Shown: piece after piece, positions 42,002 through 51,416 of the stretch
Layout: each line of letters opens with the position of its first letter
Numbering within the stretch: position 1 is the first letter of the stretch
Source of the DNA: Methanoculleus horonobensis
GTDB taxonomy: Archaea > Halobacteriota > Methanomicrobia > Methanomicrobiales > Methanoculleaceae
DNA: 64,000 nucleotides
Reading direction: 5' to 3'
Assembly: GCF_001602375.1 (NCBI RefSeq)
Contig: NZ_BCNY01000007.1
Span: forward strand, 60,027-124,026
The notes under the pieces: generated by a model
The model's input: the letters and a program-made list of their open reading frames with translations, nothing else
What the model was told of the DNA's origin: nothing
Database searches by the model: none
Program-made: the position numbers and the translations under genes

Positions 42002-44290
42002 ATGAAGGAAATGCCCAACGTTCTGTGGCTCGAAGAAATAAAAAAGGAAGATATCATTTCTGTAGGTGGAAAGGGGGCCTCATTGGGCGAGATGACGGCC
42101 ATCGGCCTGCCTGTGCCGAAGGCGTTTGTGGTGACCGCCCAGGCGTTCCGAAGGTTTCTTATCGAGACCGGGATCGAAGAAGAACTCTTCCGCAAACTGG
42201 AGCGTCTGGACGTAGACGACAACGGAGCGCTCGAATCGGTCTCCCGGGAGGTGCAGGATATCGTCCTCGGCGTCGAGATGGCCGACCAGATCCGGCAGGA
42301 TATCGTCGAAGCATACGATCGGATGGGGGCGAACGGAACGGTCGTCGCCGTCCGTTCGAGCGCTACCGCCGAAGATCTGCCTGATGCCAGTTTTGCCGGC
42401 CAGCAGGAGACGTTCCTCAATATCCTCGGGGAGACCGACCTCCTCGACGCTGTCCAGCGGTGCTGGGCCTCGCTGTACGGCGCGCGCGCCATCTACTACC
42501 GGGCGAAACAGGGATTCGACGACCGGAGCGTGAACATCGCCGTCGTCGTCCAGGAACTCATCGGCTCGGAGAAGTCCGGCGTCATGTTCACCTCCCATCC
42601 CGTCACCGGCGAACCCCTGACGATCGTCGAGGGTTCCTGGGGTCTCGGGGAAGCCGTCGTCTCGGGGAGCGTCTCTCCCGACAACTACGTCTTTGACCTG
42701 CGCTCCGAGCGGGTCGTCGACCGCCTGATCGCCGAGAAGGAGATCATGATCGTGCCGGAGGGCAGGCACGGGACGAAGACCGTCAAACTCTCCGCGAAAC
42801 AGCGCACTGCCCCGGTCCTCTCCGACGCGGAGGTGGCGCGCCTCGCAACGCTCGGTAAGATTGCCGAAGACCACTACGGCGTCCCGCAGGACGTCGAGTG
42901 GGCGATCGTCGGCGACGAATTCTTCATCCTCCAGTCCCGGCCGATAACGACGATAAAGCGCCCCGAGATCCCGCATGGCGGGGCCGCAGGGCAGCAGAAA
43001 GGCCCCCTCGGCGTGGTGCTGGTCGAAGGCCAGGGCGCATCCCCCGGCGTCGTGAGCGGCCGTGTCGTCATCGTGCGCGACGTCAAGGACACGAGCGGCG
43101 TCAAGGACGGCGACATCCTGGTCACCAAGATGACCAACCCCGACATGGTGCCGGCGATGCGCCGGGTCAGCGCCATCGTCACCGACGAAGGCGGCATGAC
43201 CTGCCACGCGGCCATCGTGAGCCGCGAGCTCGGGACTCCCGCGGTCGTCGGAACCAAGAAGGCGACCAAGTTGCTCAAGGACGGCCAGATCGTCACCGTC
43301 GACGGCGAGAAGGGCATCATCTACGAGGGAGCCGTCGCAGCCCCGGCAGCAGCGGCCCCGGCAGCCGCACCGGCGGCGGCAGCGGCCGCCCCGGTCATCA
43401 CCGGCACCCTCGTCAAGGTGAACGTTTCCCTCCCTGAGGCCGCACAGCGTGCCGCCGCCACCGGCGCGGACGGCGTCGGCCTCCTGCGGATCGAGCACCT
43501 CATCCTCGGCCTGAACAAGACCCCCGGCTGGTACATCGCGAACAACGCAGAGGAAGATTTCATCGCCGAACTCTACGGCGGCATCAAGACGGTGCTCGAC
43601 GCCTTCCCGGGTAAGCCCGTCTGGGTCAGGACGCTCGACGCCCCGACCGACGAGTTCCGCAACATGGTGGGCGGAGAGACCGAACCGATCGAGCACAACC
43701 CGATGCTCGGCTGGCGCGGCATCCGCCGTGATCTCCAGACCCCCGACCAGTTCCGCCTGCAGATAGAGGCGTTCAAGCGGCTCTGGGCGGCGGGCTACGA
43801 CAACCTCGGCGTGATGTTCCCGATGGTCAACCACCCGAACGAGTTCGTCAGAGCCCGGGCGCTGATGAAGGAGTGGGGCGTCGACGTGGAGAACGCGACC
43901 CTCGGCGTCATGATCGAGGTTCCGAGCAGCGCCATCCTGGTCGAGGACTTCATCCGGGCCGGGATCCGGTTCGCCTCGTTCGGGACGAACGACCTCATCC
44001 AGTACACGCTCGCAATCGACCGGAACAACGAGCACGTCGCCGATATGTACCAGCCCAAGCACCCCGCCGTGCTCCGGCTGATCGACTACGCGATCAGCGT
44101 CTGCCGGGAGAACGGCGTCGAGTGCTCCATCTGCGGCCAGGCCGGCTCCGACCCCGAGATGGTCACATGGCTCGTCGAGCACGGCATCTCCAGCGTCTCG
44201 GCGAACATCGATGCGGTCCCCCGCATCCGCGAGGCCGTAGCGCGGAAAGAGCAGCAGATTCTCCTTGATGCGGCGAGAAGAAATGCGTGA
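42002..44290 (+). CDS. ppsA: Phosphoenolpyruvate synthase
   Basis: A protein of about 762 residues converting pyruvate, ATP and water to PEP, AMP and phosphate for gluconeogenesis. The N-terminal ATP-binding domain (VRSSATAEDLPDASFAGQQE) is followed by the swivelling phosphohistidine domain with GGMTCHAAIVSRELGTPAVV, then the C-terminal PEP domain (FGTNDLIQYTLAIDRNNEHV, CSICGQAGSDPEMV). Near residues 446-465 an Ala/Pro-only linker replaces the usual short connector. ATG 42002 gives the typical N-terminus; ATG 41987 is also possible. Its end overlaps mfnA by eight bp. Confidence 0.94.
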   Translation: MKEMPNVLWLEEIKKEDIISVGGKGASLGEMTAIGLPVPKAFVVTAQAFRRFLIETGIEEELFRKLERLDVDDNGALESVSREVQDIVLGVEMADQIRQDIVEAYDRMGANGTVVAVRSSATAEDLPDASFAGQQETFLNILGETDLLDAVQRCWASLYGARAIYYRAKQGFDDRSVNIAVVVQELIGSEKSGVMFTSHPVTGEPLTIVEGSWGLGEAVVSGSVSPDNYVFDLRSERVVDRLIAEKEIMIVPEGRHGTKTVKLSAKQRTAPVLSDAEVARLATLGKIAEDHYGVPQDVEWAIVGDEFFILQSRPITTIKRPEIPHGGAAGQQKGPLGVVLVEGQGASPGVVSGRVVIVRDVKDTSGVKDGDILVTKMTNPDMVPAMRRVSAIVTDEGGMTCHAAIVSRELGTPAVVGTKKATKLLKDGQIVTVDGEKGIIYEGAVAAPAAAAPAAAPAAAAAAPVITGTLVKVNVSLPEAAQRAAATGADGVGLLRIEHLILGLNKTPGWYIANNAEEDFIAELYGGIKTVLDAFPGKPVWVRTLDAPTDEFRNMVGGETEPIEHNPMLGWRGIRRDLQTPDQFRLQIEAFKRLWAAGYDNLGVMFPMVNHPNEFVRARALMKEWGVDVENATLGVMIEVPSSAILVEDFIRAGIRFASFGTNDLIQYTLAIDRNNEHVADMYQPKHPAVLRLIDYAISVCRENGVECSICGQAGSDPEMVTWLVEHGISSVSANIDAVPRIREAVARKEQQILLDAARRNA

Positions 44291-45380
44291 AGTGGGTTGC
44301 CCTGAGGAAGACCTTTTCTCCTTCCTCTCGTCGAAACGGCGGGAGGATCTCGGCTACCGGAATATCTTAAGTTCGATGTGCACCCCGCCCCACCCGGTCG
44401 CGGCGCGGGCGCACGCCATGTTCCTCGAGACCAACCTCGGCGACCCCGGGCTCTTCCCGGGGACGGCCGCGCTCGAGGATCTCCTCGTCCGGAGGCTCGG
44501 TACCCTGATGCACCATGCGGACGCCGGAGGGTACGCGACCTCCGGGGGAACCGAGTCGAACATCCAGGCGCTCCGGATAGCAAAGAAGCAAAAGCCGGTG
44601 AAGTCCCCGAACATCGTCATTCCGGCGTCGAGCCACTTTTCGTTCATGAAGGCCTGCGACATGCTGGGGCTTGAGATGCGGACGGTGCCGCTTGACGCCG
44701 GGTTCCGGATGGACGCAGAGGCGGTCGACGGCTTCATAGACCGGAATACGATCGCGATCGTCGGTGTCGTCGGGACGACGGAGTACGGCATGGTCGACCC
44801 CATCGCCCGGCTCTCGGAGATCGCCCTCGACCGTGACGTCTTCCTCCACGTCGACGCCGCGTTCGGCGGGATGGTCGTCCCGTTCATCGACCGCCCCGTC
44901 CCGTTCGACTTCAGCCTCCCCGGCGTCTCCTCCATCTCCGTCGACCCCCACAAGATGGGGATGAGCACCATCCCGGCGGGCTGTCTCCTCACGCGGAACC
45001 CGGAATGGTTCGCGTGCCTCAACGTCGATACCCCTTACCTGACGGTGAAGCGGGAGTGCACCCTCGCCGGAACCCGGCCGGGAGCGTCGGTGGCCGCGGC
45101 AGTCGCCGTCCTCGAGTACCTGGGGATGGACGGCATGCGGGCGGTGGTCGCCGGGTGCATGGAGAACACCCGAAGGCTGATCGAGGGGATGGAGACGCTC
45201 GGCTACCAAAGAGCCGTGACCCCGGACGTCAACGTGGCGACGTTCTCCTGCGACCGTGTGCCTGCCGGCTGGCGGGTCTCGACGACCCGGAACAGCCATA
45301 TGCGGATCGTCTGCATGCCGCACGTCACCCGCGACGTCGTCGAGCAGTTCCTTGTAGATATGGGTGATATAGATGCTTGA
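44283..45380 (+). CDS. mfnA: L-tyrosine/L-aspartate decarboxylase
   Basis: A PLP enzyme of about 365 residues. In methanogens it makes tyramine for methanofuran, and it can also make beta-alanine from aspartate. TSGGTESNIQALRIAK, DAAFGGMVVPF and the PLP-lysine motif SVDPHKMGMSTIPAG identify it. It overlaps ppsA upstream and hpt downstream by eight bp each, giving a translationally coupled run. Confidence 0.92.
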   Translation: MREVGCPEEDLFSFLSSKRREDLGYRNILSSMCTPPHPVAARAHAMFLETNLGDPGLFPGTAALEDLLVRRLGTLMHHADAGGYATSGGTESNIQALRIAKKQKPVKSPNIVIPASSHFSFMKACDMLGLEMRTVPLDAGFRMDAEAVDGFIDRNTIAIVGVVGTTEYGMVDPIARLSEIALDRDVFLHVDAAFGGMVVPFIDRPVPFDFSLPGVSSISVDPHKMGMSTIPAGCLLTRNPEWFACLNVDTPYLTVKRECTLAGTRPGASVAAAVAVLEYLGMDGMRAVVAGCMENTRRLIEGMETLGYQRAVTPDVNVATFSCDRVPAGWRVSTTRNSHMRIVCMPHVTRDVVEQFLVDMGDIDA

Positions 45381-45924
45381 ACGCCTGATTCATTCGCTGG
45401 AAACCTCCCCCGTCATGAAGCGGGGAGAGTACAACTACTTCATCAACCCGATCACCGACGGGGTGCCGCTCCTCGAGCCCGCGCTCCTCCGCGAGATCGG
45501 GTGCGCCATGGTGCGGAACCTCGACCTCAAAGACATCGACAAGATCGTCGTCTGCGAGGCGATGGGCATCCACATCGGCGTAGCCTTCTCGATGATGACC
45601 GACATCCCTCTCGTGGTCGTCCGGAAACGCCCCTACGGCCTCCCCGGCGAGGTCGCGGTGCACCAGGCAACCGGCTACTCGAAAGGCGAGCTCTACTTGA
45701 ACGGCGTCGCTCCGGGCGACCGGGTCGTGATCATCGACGACGTCTGCAGCACCGGCGGGACGCTCCGCGCCCTCATCAGCGCGATCGAACAGACGGGTGC
45801 CGAGATCGCCGACATCTGTGTCGTCATCTCCCGCGGCGACGAGGATATCGGCCGGCCGCTCAAGACCCTGGTGAAGATCGAGGTCTCCGAGACGCAGGTG
45901 CGTGTCGTTGATACCTGTCTCTGA
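45373..45924 (+). CDS. hpt: Hypoxanthine phosphoribosyltransferase (archaeal type)
   Basis: A 183-residue purine-salvage enzyme. The PRPP-binding motif is VVIIDDVCSTGGTLRAL, and DKIVVCEAMGIHIGVAFSM is the second conserved block of archaeal Hpt. It makes IMP or GMP from free bases. This is notable because a purine synthesis gene elsewhere in the window (purQ) is degraded. Confidence 0.92.
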   Translation: MLERLIHSLETSPVMKRGEYNYFINPITDGVPLLEPALLREIGCAMVRNLDLKDIDKIVVCEAMGIHIGVAFSMMTDIPLVVVRKRPYGLPGEVAVHQATGYSKGELYLNGVAPGDRVVIIDDVCSTGGTLRALISAIEQTGAEIADICVVISRGDEDIGRPLKTLVKIEVSETQVRVVDTCL

Positions 45925-46855
45925 TCTCATAGGAAGACTCCGCGAGCGCGGGGTGCGGTCGGTCGCCCTCCAGTTCCCCGCCGGGCTCGCCCGGCAGGCG
46001 CCGGGGACGGCCGCCGCCCTCCGCGACGCGGGGTTCGAGGTGATCGTCAGCGGCGACCCCTGCTACGGGGCATGCGACCTCGCGCTCGACGCACTCCGAT
46101 ATGCGGAGGTCCTGGTGCACTTCGGCCACGCTCCGGTCGAGGAGCGGCCGAACGTGCTCTACGAACCCGTCCGGTTCGACTTCGACGTAACCGTGCTTGA
46201 AAAGGCCCTTCCTCTTCTCACCGGCCGCCGCATCGGTCTCGTCACCACCGTCCAGCACGTCCACCTGCTCGGCGCGATGACGGCCTATCTGGCCGACCAC
46301 GGCATCGAGGCGGTCGTCGCCCCCGGCGACGGCCGGACGCCGATCCCGGGGCAGGTGCTCGGGTGCAACTTCGCCGCCGCCCGGGCGACGGGAGCGGACG
46401 AGATCCTCTTCGTCGGGACAGGGGTCTTCCACCCTATCGGGATCCGGCTCGCGACCCGGGCCCGCGTCGTCGCGCTCGACCCCTACACCGGCGAGGGAGA
46501 GGAGGTGGACGCCGACCGCCTGGTTCGCCGCCGCGCCGCGGTGATGGAGAAGGCGCGGGACGCCGCGAACTACGGGATCCTTGTCAGCACCAAGAGCGGG
46601 CAGCAGCGGATGAACCTCGCGCGAAGGCTCGCCGGCCTCTCTGACCGGGCGTTCCTGGTCGCGATGCGGGAGGTCTCGCCCGGCGAGATGCTCGACCTTG
46701 GATTCGGGGCTTACGTGAACACCGCCTGCCCCCGGCTCGCCTACGACGACCAGGTCAGGTTCCCCGTCCCGGTGCTGACGCCGCCGGAGTTCGAGATCCT
46801 CTGCGGCGCCCGGGACTGGGACGATTATGCCATCGACGAGTACCTTGCGCCATGA
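45902..46855 (+). CDS. dph2: Diphthamide synthase Dph2
   Basis: A 317-residue non-canonical radical SAM enzyme that starts diphthamide formation on elongation factor 2. The three expected cluster cysteines are visible at about C58 (CYGACD), C155 (LGCNF) and C276 (NTACPRLAYDD). The start is GTG at 45902, overlapping hpt by 23 bp. Its end overlaps the next methyltransferase by four bp. Confidence 0.92.
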   Translation: MSLIPVSDLIGRLRERGVRSVALQFPAGLARQAPGTAAALRDAGFEVIVSGDPCYGACDLALDALRYAEVLVHFGHAPVEERPNVLYEPVRFDFDVTVLEKALPLLTGRRIGLVTTVQHVHLLGAMTAYLADHGIEAVVAPGDGRTPIPGQVLGCNFAAARATGADEILFVGTGVFHPIGIRLATRARVVALDPYTGEGEEVDADRLVRRRAAVMEKARDAANYGILVSTKSGQQRMNLARRLAGLSDRAFLVAMREVSPGEMLDLGFGAYVNTACPRLAYDDQVRFPVPVLTPPEFEILCGARDWDDYAIDEYLAP

Positions 46856-47463
46856 ACCTGCGGCAACTTGAGATGCGGCTTGAGGGCCTCGCGGGGTTCG
46901 AGCGGCCGACCGCCCGGCTCGAGCAGTACCAGACCCCGGCGCCGGTGGCGGCCCGCCTCCTTCACCATGCCGCGATGCAAGGGGCGATCGAGGGAAGAGT
47001 GGTCTCTGATCTCGGGTGCGGGACGGGAATCCTCGCCTGCGGCGCGGCGCTCCTCGGCGCCTCGACCGTGACCGGAATCGAGATCGACCCGGCGGCGATC
47101 GAGGTCGCCCGGCGGAACGCGGAGACACTCGGCGTCTCCGTCGAGTTCCTGGTCGCCGACGTCCGCGATCCCGGCGTCGACTGGGACGCGCTCGCCTGCG
47201 ACACCGTCGTGATGAATCCGCCGTTCGGGGCACAGAAGGCGCACGCCGACCGGCCGTTCATCGACCGGGCGCTCGAACTCGCGGGGGAGGTCTACGGCAT
47301 CTTCAACGAAGGCTCGACCCCGTTCGTCGCCGCCTACACGGAAGGCCGTGCGGCGATCGAGGAGGTTATCCGGTGCGCGTTCCCGATGAAGCGGACGTTT
47401 GCGCACCACCGCAAAGACCGAGTGGATATTACCGTTGAGGTCATACACTTAAGGCGGATCTAA
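46852..47463 (+). CDS. METTL5-like RNA methyltransferase
   Basis: A 203-residue SAM-dependent methyltransferase. SDLGCGTGILACGAALLGA binds SAM and VVMNPPFGAQKAHADRPFID is the NPPF catalytic motif with the METTL5-type continuation. Eukaryotic METTL5 makes m6A in 18S rRNA, so an rRNA target is plausible. It is coupled to dph2 by an ATGA overlap. Confidence 0.88.
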   Translation: MNLRQLEMRLEGLAGFERPTARLEQYQTPAPVAARLLHHAAMQGAIEGRVVSDLGCGTGILACGAALLGASTVTGIEIDPAAIEVARRNAETLGVSVEFLVADVRDPGVDWDALACDTVVMNPPFGAQKAHADRPFIDRALELAGEVYGIFNEGSTPFVAAYTEGRAAIEEVIRCAFPMKRTFAHHRKDRVDITVEVIHLRRI

Positions 47464-47467
47464 TACC

Positions 47468-48637
47468 GTGACCTCCAATACCAAATCCGTCTGGGGGCTC
47501 TCCGCCGCCCACCTGGTGACCGACCTCTACTCGCCCGTCCTCCCCGCAATCCTGCCGCTCCTCATCGCGGACCAGGGCTACTCGTTCTTCCTCGCCGGGC
47601 TGATCGTCACGGTCTACAACCTTACGTCGTCGTTCGTGCAGCCGCTCGTGGGCTGGGTCTTCGACACCCGGGGATTTGCCGTCCACATCGGCACGAGCGT
47701 CGCCATAAGCGCGATCTTCATCTCCATCGTCGGGCTGCTCGACAACTACTATCTCGTGCTCGCGTCCGTAGCCGTCGCGGCGCTCGGGCACGCCTTCTTC
47801 CACCCGAGCGCGCTCGGCACCGTCAGCCGCCTGACCGGTGATGCAAAACGGGGCCGGATCACCTCCTACTTTGTCATCGGCGGCAACCTGGGCTACGCCA
47901 TCGGCCCCATCTGCGCGGGCGTCGCCGTCGGCCTCATGGGCCTGCCCGGCCTCGCTGTACTTGCCGTTCCCGGCCTCGTGGTGGCTGTGGTGCTCCGGCG
48001 CATCCTGCCCGCCCCCGACCGTCGCTCTGTTCCGGCACCCGTCGCTCCCGTCACCAGGCCCTCCTACCGGGCAATCGCCCTCCTGGTCGCGGCATCCGGC
48101 CTCCGGGCCTGGGCCATATTCGGCTCGGTCGCTTTCCTCCCCACCATCCTCACCATGCGGGGGTTCGACCTCGTGACCGCGAACATCCTGGTCTCGGGCA
48201 CGCTCATCGCCGGGGTCGTGGGGCAGGTCGTCGGCGGTGTGCTTTCCGACCGCTACGGCCGCAAGGAGTACACGATCATCGGGCTCGTCACCGCCATCCC
48301 GCCGTTCATCGTATTCCTCACGACCGGCGGCATTCTCTCGCTCGTCGCGCTGATGATCTTCGGGTTCATCCTGTGGTCGACCTTCGCCGTCACCGTCGCC
48401 ATGGCGCACGAGATTGCTCCGGGCAATGTCGGGGTGGTCTCCGGCCTGATGCTCGGGCTCGCGGTCGGCGTGGGCGGGCTGGGGGTCTCGGTTACCGGCT
48501 GGATCGCCGATATGACGACGCTGACGCTCGGCCTCGCCACGATCCCGGTCGCGATCGTCCTCGCCGTGCCGCTCTTCCTCCTCGTCCCTTACCCCTGGAA
48601 GTCCCTCCTGCGGGGTCGGCTCCCCGCCCGGGGATGA
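47468..48637 (+). CDS. MFS transporter, fosmidomycin-resistance type
   Basis: A 389-residue major-facilitator protein with about twelve spans. GWVFDTRGFAVHIGTSVAI, GHAFFHPSALGTVSRLTGDA and GGVLSDRYGRKEYTIIGL are typical of the Fsr branch of small-molecule exporters. The start is GTG four bases after the methyltransferase stop, so it is probably in the same operon. Substrate unknown. Confidence 0.86.
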   Translation: MTSNTKSVWGLSAAHLVTDLYSPVLPAILPLLIADQGYSFFLAGLIVTVYNLTSSFVQPLVGWVFDTRGFAVHIGTSVAISAIFISIVGLLDNYYLVLASVAVAALGHAFFHPSALGTVSRLTGDAKRGRITSYFVIGGNLGYAIGPICAGVAVGLMGLPGLAVLAVPGLVVAVVLRRILPAPDRRSVPAPVAPVTRPSYRAIALLVAASGLRAWAIFGSVAFLPTILTMRGFDLVTANILVSGTLIAGVVGQVVGGVLSDRYGRKEYTIIGLVTAIPPFIVFLTTGGILSLVALMIFGFILWSTFAVTVAMAHEIAPGNVGVVSGLMLGLAVGVGGLGVSVTGWIADMTTLTLGLATIPVAIVLAVPLFLLVPYPWKSLLRGRLPARG

Positions 48638-48680
48638 CCCGCCCCATCCCTTAAGTACCGGGAGTGCGGATTCATCCCCG

Positions 48681-50330
48681 ATGGTCACCCGGTTCCAGCG
48701 CTACCGGCAGATCGCCGATGTGCTGGTCAAATACGGTTTCGGGATCCTCGTCGACGGGGTCGTTCCCGGAGGGGAACGGCTGCGAGGGATCGGGAGAGCC
48801 CAGAAAGACGGCCGGTCGGTGTACGAGCGGATCCGGCTCGCCATCGAGGAACTGGGGCCCACCTACGTCAAGTTCGGCCAGATCATGAGCACCCGCCGGG
48901 AACTCCTCCCCCCGGAGCTGGTCGAGGAACTGCAGAGGCTGCAGGACCGGGTCGCCCCGCTCCCCTACGACGAGATCCGGCCGGTGATCGCGCGGCATTG
49001 CAAGAATCTCGAGGAATGCTTCGACATCATCGAGGCGGAGCCGGTCGCGTCGGCCTCGCTCTCGCAGGTGCACCGCGCCGTGACGAGGGACGGCCGGGTT
49101 CTCGCCCTCAAGGTGCAGCGCCCGGGGATCGTCGAGTTGATCGAGACCGATCTTACGATCCTGCGCTCGCTTGCCAAGCGGGCGAACTCGCTCTTCCCCG
49201 ACCTCCGGGTCTACGACCCGGAGGGGATGGTGGACGAGTTCGCGACCCAGATCCGGCGCGAACTCGATTTCACCCAGGACGGGATGAACGCGGAGCGCCT
49301 CAAGCGGAACCTCGCGGAGATGCCGTGCGTGAAGATCCCCCGCATCCACTGGGATCTCTCCGGCCCTTCCCTGCTTGCGATGGACTACGTGGAAGGTGTC
49401 CGCATCGACGACGTCGAGGCGCTCCGGTCGCTCGGCCTCTTCCCCGAGGAGGTCGCCGCGACAGGGTTTGAGGCCTACATCAAGCAGATCTTCGTCGACG
49501 GGTTCTTTCACGGCGACCCGCACCCGGGCAACCTTCTCGTGACCTGCGAAGGGGAGATCGTCTTTCTCGACTACGGCCTCGTCGGCGTCCTCCGCCCGGA
49601 GCGGCGGCGGGTCTTCGTGGATCTCCTCCTCGCCATGAGCCTGACGGACGTTGCCGGGGTGATCTCGGCGCTCAAGAAACTCGACGTCCGGATCGACCCG
49701 GCGGTGCTCGATGCGGTGAAAGACGATCTCTACGTGGTTCTGCTCGACTACCGGGAGACGAAGATCGAGCAGGTGAACTTCGGGACGGCGATCCGGGGCC
49801 TGACCGAGACCCTCCGGAGGTACCGTATCCGGGTGCCGCCGACCCTGATGATCATGATGAAGGTGATCGTCATGGTGATGGATATCGGCACCCGGCTCGA
49901 TCCCTCCTTCAACTTCGATCAGAGGATCCGGCCGTACCTCCTCGAGATCGCTACGGCGCAACGGCTCTCCCCCGATAACGTGACGGGTGCGGTGCAGTCG
50001 GTCATCGGTGCGGCCGAAAGCCTCCTCGCCATCCCCGGGAACGTGAACGAGACCTTAAAGACCCTCTCCGAAGGGACGGTCAAGATCGAGCTCGAAGACC
50101 ACGATCTCACCGAGATCGTCAACGTCATCGATCGGACGAGCGACAAGATCATCGTCGCGGTGGTCGTCGGCGCTATCGTCGCGGGCTCGTCGCTGGTCTT
50201 GAGGATGGACCAGGTTCCGATCCCCGAGTACCTCACGCTCCTCGCCACGCTGGGCTATGCCGCCGCGGTCGTCGTCGGGTTCTATGCGGTCTACAGCGCT
50301 CTCAGGCACGGAAGGACGTTTAAGAGATGA
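48681..50330 (+). CDS. ABC1/UbiB-type atypical protein kinase
   Basis: A 549-residue protein. KFGQIMSTRRELLPPELVEEL is the family KxGQ motif, VASASLSQVHRAV replaces the glycine loop, LALKVQRPGI carries the Lys, and FFHGDPHPGNLLV and FLDYGLVG the catalytic Asp residues. Two C-terminal hydrophobic helices anchor it in the membrane. UbiB relatives act in isoprenoid-quinone or lipid metabolism; its archaeal role is unclear. Confidence 0.88.
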   Translation: MVTRFQRYRQIADVLVKYGFGILVDGVVPGGERLRGIGRAQKDGRSVYERIRLAIEELGPTYVKFGQIMSTRRELLPPELVEELQRLQDRVAPLPYDEIRPVIARHCKNLEECFDIIEAEPVASASLSQVHRAVTRDGRVLALKVQRPGIVELIETDLTILRSLAKRANSLFPDLRVYDPEGMVDEFATQIRRELDFTQDGMNAERLKRNLAEMPCVKIPRIHWDLSGPSLLAMDYVEGVRIDDVEALRSLGLFPEEVAATGFEAYIKQIFVDGFFHGDPHPGNLLVTCEGEIVFLDYGLVGVLRPERRRVFVDLLLAMSLTDVAGVISALKKLDVRIDPAVLDAVKDDLYVVLLDYRETKIEQVNFGTAIRGLTETLRRYRIRVPPTLMIMMKVIVMVMDIGTRLDPSFNFDQRIRPYLLEIATAQRLSPDNVTGAVQSVIGAAESLLAIPGNVNETLKTLSEGTVKIELEDHDLTEIVNVIDRTSDKIIVAVVVGAIVAGSSLVLRMDQVPIPEYLTLLATLGYAAAVVVGFYAVYSALRHGRTFKR

Positions 50331-50344
50331 GCGACCTCCCCGAT

Positions 50345-50385
50345 GGGGCCGGATCTTGAGCACCAAAGGTGCGAAGGGGAATGAG
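50345..50385. repeat. REP-like palindrome fragment
   Basis: CTTGAGCACCAAAGGTGCGAAGG resembles the GAGCACCGAAGGTGCGGAGG module at 29758-29780. It lies in the 141-bp gap after the kinase gene, which otherwise shows nothing. Confidence 0.35.
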
Positions 50386-50462
50386 TCCGCCCACATCAGG
50401 CCTCACGCACGCTTCCCCCGTCGAACAGCGTACAGATAACCCCGAACGGGCTTCACAACGCC

Positions 50463-50470
50463 AAAAAAAA
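50463..50470 (-). terminator. T8 terminator of ftrB
   Basis: Eight A on the plus strand, read as T8 on the coding strand, start two bases after the ftrB stop. Confidence 0.5.
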
Positions 50471-50471
50471 G

Positions 50472-50750
50472 TTATTCGCCCTTCTTGAAGAACAGCCGGC
50501 AGTGGCAGGTTCCCTGCTCCTCGATCTCTTTCTCGTGGTAGATGCAGGGGCAGACGATGATCCGGTCTTTCTCGGGGTCGCCGCTCCGGAGCCTGCAGGG
50601 GCAGTATGCCTCCCCGAACCGCTCCTTGTTCCGGGCGAGCCCGCGGAGGACGGCCTCGAGCTGCTTCTCGTCGACGTTTAAGATGAATCCTTTATCCTTC
50701 GCGTATGCCTTTGCCCTGGTCCGCGCCTCTTCGATTCCTTCTTCACTCAT
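50472..50750 (-). CDS. ftrB: Ferredoxin-thioredoxin reductase catalytic subunit
   Basis: A 92-residue protein with the signature CPC at 50-52, CPC at 67-69 and CHC at 82-84. These bind a 4Fe-4S cluster and form the active disulfide that passes electrons from ferredoxin to thioredoxin. No variable subunit is nearby, as is usual in methanogens. An oligo-T terminator follows. Confidence 0.93.
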   Translation of the reverse strand: MSEEGIEEARTRAKAYAKDKGFILNVDEKQLEAVLRGLARNKERFGEAYCPCRLRSGDPEKDRIIVCPCIYHEKEIEEQGTCHCRLFFKKGE

Positions 50751-50772
50751 AGTAAAACTCCATTTGTCTAAC

Positions 50773-51170
50773 TTATCGGCGCCTGTACTCTTCGATATAG
50801 GCTATCACCGAGTTAAAGATTTTGACTCCGTCATCCGATCCGGCACAGGCTCGCTCGCCCGCCCGGGATGCGGCATCATCGCGAGCACGTTCCGGGTCGC
50901 GGAGAGGACGCCGGCGATCTTCTCCGCCGACCCGTTCGGGTTGCTCTCGGGGTTCACGTTGTCGTGCTCGTCACAGAACCGGAACGCAACCCGCCCTTCG
51001 CGGTTCGGCCGCGCGAGCACCTCGTCGGGGGCGACGTATCGCCCCTCCGCATGGCCGATCGGGGGGCGGATGACCTCCCCTTCCCGTTCGACCCCGCAGA
51101 CGTCCGCGAGGACGTGGTAGGCGTCCCGGCTGCAGTTGCTGCCGCCGAACTGCACCACTCCAAACCGCAT
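50773..51170 (-). pseudogene. purQ: purQ remnant: internal deletion plus frameshift
   Basis: It begins as normal PurQ (MRFGVVQFGGSNCSRDAYHV), the glutaminase subunit of FGAM synthase. After VCGVE it jumps directly to the C-terminal block EGEVIRPPIGHAEGRYVA, missing about 100 residues including the nucleophile Cys region. The family MMPHPERA is MMPHPGRA, losing the catalytic Glu. Near 50858 the frame shifts: the main frame ends ESKSLTR at 50805, while the next frame encodes the native tail GSDDGVKIFNSVIAYIEEYR to 50773. Three lesions make a working enzyme very unlikely. It follows purS by three bases. Confidence 0.87.
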
Positions 51171-51173
51171 GCC

Positions 51174-51416
51174 TCACTCGACCTCAATCGTGTAGTCGTG
51201 GATGATCGGGTTCGCGAGGAGCAGCTCGCACATCCGTGCCGCCTCCTCCCGTGCCGCCGCAGCATCCGGTGCATCGAGCGTGATCCGAAACAGCCGCGCC
51301 GTAGTCAGGTCATCGGTCGGGAACATCAGGTTCGCGAGGGCGTGCCGGGTGGCACGCGCCTCGGGGTCGAGCATCCCCTCTTTGAGTCCGATGGTGATGA
51401 CTACGGTATATTTCAT
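51174..51416 (-). CDS. purS: Phosphoribosylformylglycinamidine synthase subunit PurS
   Basis: An 80-residue PurS, MKYTVVITIGLKEGMLDPEA to NPIIHDYTIEVE, the small bridging subunit that links PurQ and PurL in FGAM synthase. It appears intact although the adjacent purQ is degraded. It overlaps purC by four bp. Confidence 0.93.
   Translation of the reverse strand: MKYTVVITIGLKEGMLDPEARATRHALANLMFPTDDLTTARLFRITLDAPDAAAAREEAARMCELLLANPIIHDYTIEVE

Noticed and set aside
42080..44182. 700-residue open frame antisense to ppsA
   Set aside because: A shadow of a well-supported gene; no domain or ribosome-binding site.
50805..51170. A genuine 121-residue mini-PurQ
   Set aside because: Catalytic residues are missing and the native C-terminal tail is readable in the next frame, which fits decay better than a functional short form.
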